Shown here in pieces: positions 60,739 through 64,000 of a stretch of DNA of 64,000 nucleotides. Where the stretch lies: NCBI RefSeq assembly GCF_002940685.1, contig NZ_PNFP01000010.1, positions 124,001 through 188,000 of the forward strand, read 5' to 3'. Origin of the DNA: Ensifer adhaerens (lineage in GTDB: Bacteria; Pseudomonadota; Alphaproteobacteria; Rhizobiales; Rhizobiaceae). Under the pieces are notes generated by a model. The model ran no database searches and was not told where the DNA came from. It saw only the letters and a list, made by a program, of their open reading frames with translations. Numbering within the stretch: position 1 is the stretch's first letter; the number at the start of each line of letters is the position of its first letter. The translations under genes and the position numbers were made by a program.

Positions 60739-62412
60739 CTACAGCGTCGCCATTGCCGATGAGCGGCGAAGGTAGGCGCCAATCGCGTCCGCAGGCATGG
60801 GCATGCCCAGGAAATAACCCTGCAGACGGTCGCAACCCTCTTTTCGAAGCCAGATGGCCTGCCCGATCGTCTCGACCCCTTCGGCGGTTACGCGCATGCC
60901 AAGACCGTGGGCAAGGCCGATGATCGACCGGACGATCGTCTGGCTCTTTTCGTCGCTCTCCAGATCCTTGATGAAGTAGCGGTCGATCTTGATCGTATCG
61001 AAGGGGAAGTTCTTGAGGTAGCTGAGCGACGAATAGAAGGTGCCGAAATCGTCGAGCGAGATCTGGATGCCGAGCACGTTGAGCGTGTTCAACGTGTCGA
61101 GATTGTTGGTCGTGCGTTCGAGCAGGACCGATTCCGTGACTTCGAGCTCCAGCCGGTCGGCTCTGAGGCCGGCCATGTCGATCGCCTGGGCGATCCGGTC
61201 CGTCAGGCCCTCGCGCAGGAACTCCGCCGGCGACAGGTTGACGGCGACGGTGAAATGCGACGGCCAGGTGGCCGCCTGGCGGCAGGCCTCCTCCAGCACC
61301 CATTGGCCGATCTCGTTCATCAGGCCGTCGGCTTCCGCCATCGGAATGAAGACATTGGGTGGGATGCTTCCAACGAGCGGGTGGTGCCAGCGCACCAGCG
61401 CCTCGAAGCCGACGATCGAGAACGGTGGCTCGACCAGCGGCTGGTATTCGATCGAAAACTGGTTGTCCTGCAGTGCCGTGCGCAGGCTGCGGCGCAGCAT
61501 TTCGCGCTGCTCGAGCACGATCAGCATGGAACGGCTGAAGGTCTTTGCCCGACCCCGTCCGTCCTTCTTGGCAGCATAAAGCGCAATGTCCGCCGCCTTC
61601 ATCAGTTGCTCGATGTCGTTTCCGTCATTCGGCGCAATGGCAATGCCGATGCTGGCGCCGACGAAGACGGAGATGCCGTCGATGGTGAAAGGTTCGCTGA
61701 ACGCCTCGATCAGTGCCTCGGCGAGATACTCGGCGTCCGCCGGCTGGTCGCTTTGACGCTGGATGACGGCGAATTCGTCGCCTGCCAGGCGATACGCGAC
61801 TTCGCCGTCGCGAAGGGCGCCGCGAATGCGCTCGGCCGCCATCTTGAGGACGGCGTCGCCGGCGCCGTGGCCCAGCGTGTCGTTGACCGGCTTGAAATCG
61901 TCGAGGTCGATCTGCATCAGCGCCAGCTTCTCGCCGGATGTCGGCAGGATGCTCTGCAGGTCGTCGCTGAACTGCCGCCGGTTGGGCAGGCCCGTCAGCA
62001 CGTCGTGGGTCGCCTGGTGCAACAGCAGCGCGCGTTCGCTTTCGCCATGGCTGCCGATCTCGCGGCGGGTCGCGCGGCCGCTCGTTTCGAGCACGCCGAT
62101 GCCGCGCATGGCGCGAAAGACGAGCAGCGTGCGCCGTGACTTGGTGGCGGCGTCGACCACCTCAATGCTGCGCGGCACGCCATAGGCTATGACGGATTCC
62201 ACCGCCGCCTTGGAAACGGGCGCAAGCAATTCGGGATAGAGATGCCACAGGGTGGCGTCGACAAGCGTGCCGACTTCGTAGGTTTCCTGCAGCGCCGGCG
62301 AGGCGCTGGTCAGATGAAAGGCCTCGTCATAGAACGACAGAACTTCGTCCATATGAGCCGCAACGTCCTGCACTGAAGCTGAAGCAGACAAGGTTGCATC
62401 AGTGTCCGGCAT
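60739..62412 (-). CDS. GGDEF-EAL cyclic-di-GMP enzyme with N-terminal PAS-like domain
   Basis: A 557-residue cytosolic protein. An N-terminal PAS-like region (about 15-110) precedes a GGDEF domain with AGDEF at 210-214 (the first Gly is Ala, a variant known to be active in other proteins) and an EAL domain with EALVRW at 337-342, DDFG at 454-457 and EGVET at 511-515. The usual RxxD inhibitory site reads RDGE (201-204), so product inhibition may be weak. The EAL motifs look intact; the balance of synthesis and hydrolysis cannot be told. The ATG at 62412 has GGGAAAGG upstream; the frame extends further upstream without support. It precedes the partner-switching operon on the same strand. Confidence 0.9.
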   Translation of the reverse strand: MPDTDATLSASASVQDVAAHMDEVLSFYDEAFHLTSASPALQETYEVGTLVDATLWHLYPELLAPVSKAAVESVIAYGVPRSIEVVDAATKSRRTLLVFRAMRGIGVLETSGRATRREIGSHGESERALLLHQATHDVLTGLPNRRQFSDDLQSILPTSGEKLALMQIDLDDFKPVNDTLGHGAGDAVLKMAAERIRGALRDGEVAYRLAGDEFAVIQRQSDQPADAEYLAEALIEAFSEPFTIDGISVFVGASIGIAIAPNDGNDIEQLMKAADIALYAAKKDGRGRAKTFSRSMLIVLEQREMLRRSLRTALQDNQFSIEYQPLVEPPFSIVGFEALVRWHHPLVGSIPPNVFIPMAEADGLMNEIGQWVLEEACRQAATWPSHFTVAVNLSPAEFLREGLTDRIAQAIDMAGLRADRLELEVTESVLLERTTNNLDTLNTLNVLGIQISLDDFGTFYSSLSYLKNFPFDTIKIDRYFIKDLESDEKSQTIVRSIIGLAHGLGMRVTAEGVETIGQAIWLRKEGCDRLQGYFLGMPMPADAIGAYLRRSSAMATL

Positions 62413-62903
62413 GCTTGCCTTTCCCTTTCTGTTTCGAACGCGCCGGAAGAATCTAAAAGCCCGCTCCAACGGCGCTCCGGTTCGGCTCGTCCTTCTGCAA
62501 AGCTACCGCGTCGCCCGCCCGGGTCAATGCCAATAGGCTGCCTGCGATCTTACCTGTGGAAACCTCGCTTCGGAGCATGGCGAGCGCTGCTCGATATCCT
62601 TTGCTCCACACGGTTGTATATAAGCTTCCTCTTGTATCATTTGCCATCATTGCATGCAATTTGGGGCGGAACAGCTGTAGGCGTTTCCGCTCCGCCTGCA
62701 CGCATGTCCCATTGTGGGACGCCATATCAGCAGGGGTTTCGGGCGTCCACTGCGGCCGCTCGCGGTTAAGCAAACGGCAGGTACGCCCGGGCAACGGGCC
62801 CTTGGGCTCCGTTTAAGTATCGGTTAACCATAAAGGAAGTTTTCAGGGGATTATGTGGCTCCACCCATCCCGCGATCACCCGGAATTAAGAACCACGGGC
62901 GAG
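62413..62903. other. Intergenic region upstream of the GGDEF-EAL gene
   Basis: About 490 bases with no gene I can support; an 80-codon reading frame at 62527-62769 has no ribosome-binding site. It must hold the GGDEF-EAL promoter (minus strand). A perfect 12-base palindrome ATTGCATGCAAT lies at 62649-62660 in an AT-rich part and is a candidate regulator site. Confidence 0.45.
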
Positions 62904-62929
62904 TTGGCCACCGGGTTGCCGGTGGCCAA
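62904..62929 (-). terminator. Hairpin downstream of adenine deaminase
   Basis: Perfect 11-bp stem, TTGGCCACCGG (62904-62914) with CCGGTGGCCAA (62919-62929) and a 4-base loop. It lies 6 bases beyond the ade stop on the minus strand. No T-run is seen, so it could also be a stabilising hairpin. Confidence 0.65.
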
Positions 62930-62935
62930 TCGCTG

Positions 62936-64000
62936 TTATGCTGAGTGCGTGCTCAGAATCACGTCGGTCTTCTGGAAGGTCCGGACGTCGATCAGGCCCT
63001 TGTCGGAAATCCGCAGTTCCGGAATGACGACGAGCGCCAGCAGCGAGTGCTGCATATAGGCGTTGTTCAGCCGGCAGCCACAGGCGCGCATGGCCTCGAC
63101 GATGGCGGCCGCTTTCTCGGCGACGATCTCCGCGCGCTGATCCGACATCAGGCCGGCGACGGGCAGCTCGACCAGGGCCAGTTCGCGGCCTTCCTTTATG
63201 ACGACGATGCCGCCGCCGACCTCATGCAGGCGGTTGGCAGCCTTGGCCATGTCCGCCTTGTTCGTGCCGACGACGATCATATGGTGGCTGTCATGGGCGA
63301 CCGTGCTCGCCATGGCGCAATCGCTGTCATACCCGAAGCCGGAGACGAAGGCATTGACCACGTCGCCGGTGCCGCGGTGGCGCTCGACGAGCGCGATCTG
63401 GCAGACGTCGTTGGCCCGGTCCATCTGCACAAGGCCGTTCTCGATTGCGACCTCGGCCTGAAGCGCCCGCGTCGGCGCCTGGTTCTCGACGACGCCGATG
63501 ACATTGACCCGCGCGCGCGTCGCCCGTGCGTTGGATGGGATGTCGAAATCCGCGGCGGCCAGTAACCGGCCAAGGTGGACGGTGTTGCGGGCGCTTTCCG
63601 GGTAGACATAGGCCGGGATATCGCGCGCGAGTGTGCCGTTCTCGGCCATCAACTCGCCGCGGGCAAAGACCATCTCGATCGGCAGCGCGGCGAGGTCCGA
63701 GGTGACGATCAGGTCTGCGCGGCGACCCGGTGCGATCGAGCCGATTTCGCGCTCCAGGCCGAAATGCTGGGCGGTGTTGAGCGTCGCCATCTGGATCGCG
63801 GTCACGGGCTTCAGGCCTTGTGCGATGGCATGGCGCACGACGCGGTTCATGTGTCCGTCGTGAACCAGCGTGCCGGAATGGCTGTCGTCGGTGCAGAGCA
63901 GGAAGTTGCGCGGATCGAGGCCGGATTCGGTGACGGCCTTGATCTGTGCCGCGACATCGTACCAGGCGGAGCCGAGGCGCAGCATGGCGCGCATGCCCTG
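62936..64000 (-). CDS. ade: Adenine deaminase (5' end missing)
   Basis: 355 residues of the C-terminal part of adenine deaminase, which converts adenine to hypoxanthine; the start lies right of the window. The visible part includes the metal/catalytic stretch FLLCTDDSHSG, the amidohydrolase dehydratase-like IGSIAPGRRADLIV, and the C-terminal domain with VAHDSHHMIVVG. These mark the Ade family rather than the adenosine-deaminase-like type. A strong hairpin follows the stop. Confidence 0.93.
   Translation of the reverse strand, partial: QGMRAMLRLGSAWYDVAAQIKAVTESGLDPRNFLLCTDDSHSGTLVHDGHMNRVVRHAIAQGLKPVTAIQMATLNTAQHFGLEREIGSIAPGRRADLIVTSDLAALPIEMVFARGELMAENGTLARDIPAYVYPESARNTVHLGRLLAAADFDIPSNARATRARVNVIGVVENQAPTRALQAEVAIENGLVQMDRANDVCQIALVERHRGTGDVVNAFVSGFGYDSDCAMASTVAHDSHHMIVVGTNKADMAKAANRLHEVGGGIVVIKEGRELALVELPVAGLMSDQRAEIVAEKAAAIVEAMRACGCRLNNAYMQHSLLALVVIPELRISDKGLIDVRTFQKTDVILSTHSA

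Noticed and set aside
62527-62769. Possible 80-codon gene upstream of the GGDEF-EAL gene
   Set aside because: No ribosome-binding site and an unusual composition; the region is more likely promoter DNA.

Overview
The window is a GC-rich stretch of an alphaproteobacterial genome. Gene content and order point to the Rhizobiaceae (Sinorhizobium/Ensifer/Rhizobium): a lacR-lacEFGZK operon of rhizobial layout, many ABC uptake operons for sugars, dense four-base ATGA overlaps, and LacI, GntR, AraC and LysR regulators beside catabolic genes. It looks like catabolic accessory DNA of a large replicon such as a chromid or megaplasmid, although queCDE, katG and adenine deaminase are housekeeping-like. 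I see no rRNA, tRNA, CRISPR array, insertion sequence or phage gene. The species assignment is inference from gene content.

Layout. 1-7.4 kb (+): the 3' part of an aldehyde dehydrogenase, an MFS transporter, an enolase-superfamily enzyme and a GMC oxidoreductase (a probable catabolic operon), then a periplasmic gamma-glutamyltransferase. 7.6-13.4 kb (+): an SPW membrane protein, a TPR/YdcF protein, queC-queD-queE (7-deazaguanine synthesis), a DUF488 protein and an exported alpha/beta hydrolase. 13.4-21 kb (-): the lactose operon lacR, lacE, lacF, lacG, lacZ, lacK, with a palindromic operator candidate upstream of lacE. 21.1-23 kb: a LysR regulator divergent from an RhtA-like exporter. 23.2-28.5 kb (+): a ytfQRT-yjfF galactofuranose-type ABC operon with a FadR-type regulator, then an FAD monooxygenase. 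30.3-34.6 kb (-): an RND efflux pump with its adaptor. 35-37.2 kb (-): katG.

37.6-40 kb: a 768-residue membrane-anchored protein of unknown function with an internally duplicated acidic linker. 40.2-43.3 kb: three consecutive AraC-type regulators. 43.4-49.6 kb (+): a probable operon of isochorismatase-like hydrolase, XapX, Tat-exported amidohydrolase, DoxX, an MFS transporter fused to a monooxygenase-like domain, and a haloperoxidase-like hydrolase. 49.8-55.3 kb: a beta-propeller-like protein with a TPR/winged-helix regulator, an MFS transporter, and a GntR regulator with a CynX-type MFS gene and a 25-bp near-perfect operator palindrome.

55.6-62.4 kb (-) is the most unusual part. It is a tightly packed partner-switching module: a degenerate ATPase-like protein, a STAS-like domain fused to a SAM methyltransferase, a SpoIIE-type PP2C phosphatase with an extracellular sensor and HAMP domain, a GHKL-type ATPase and a stand-alone STAS protein. 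A GGDEF-EAL cyclic-di-GMP enzyme lies directly upstream on the same strand. The two ATPase-like proteins resemble each other, and so do the two STAS domains, so the module appears to hold two partner-switch pairs around one phosphatase, one pair carrying a methyltransferase output. The window ends inside an adenine deaminase gene (-).
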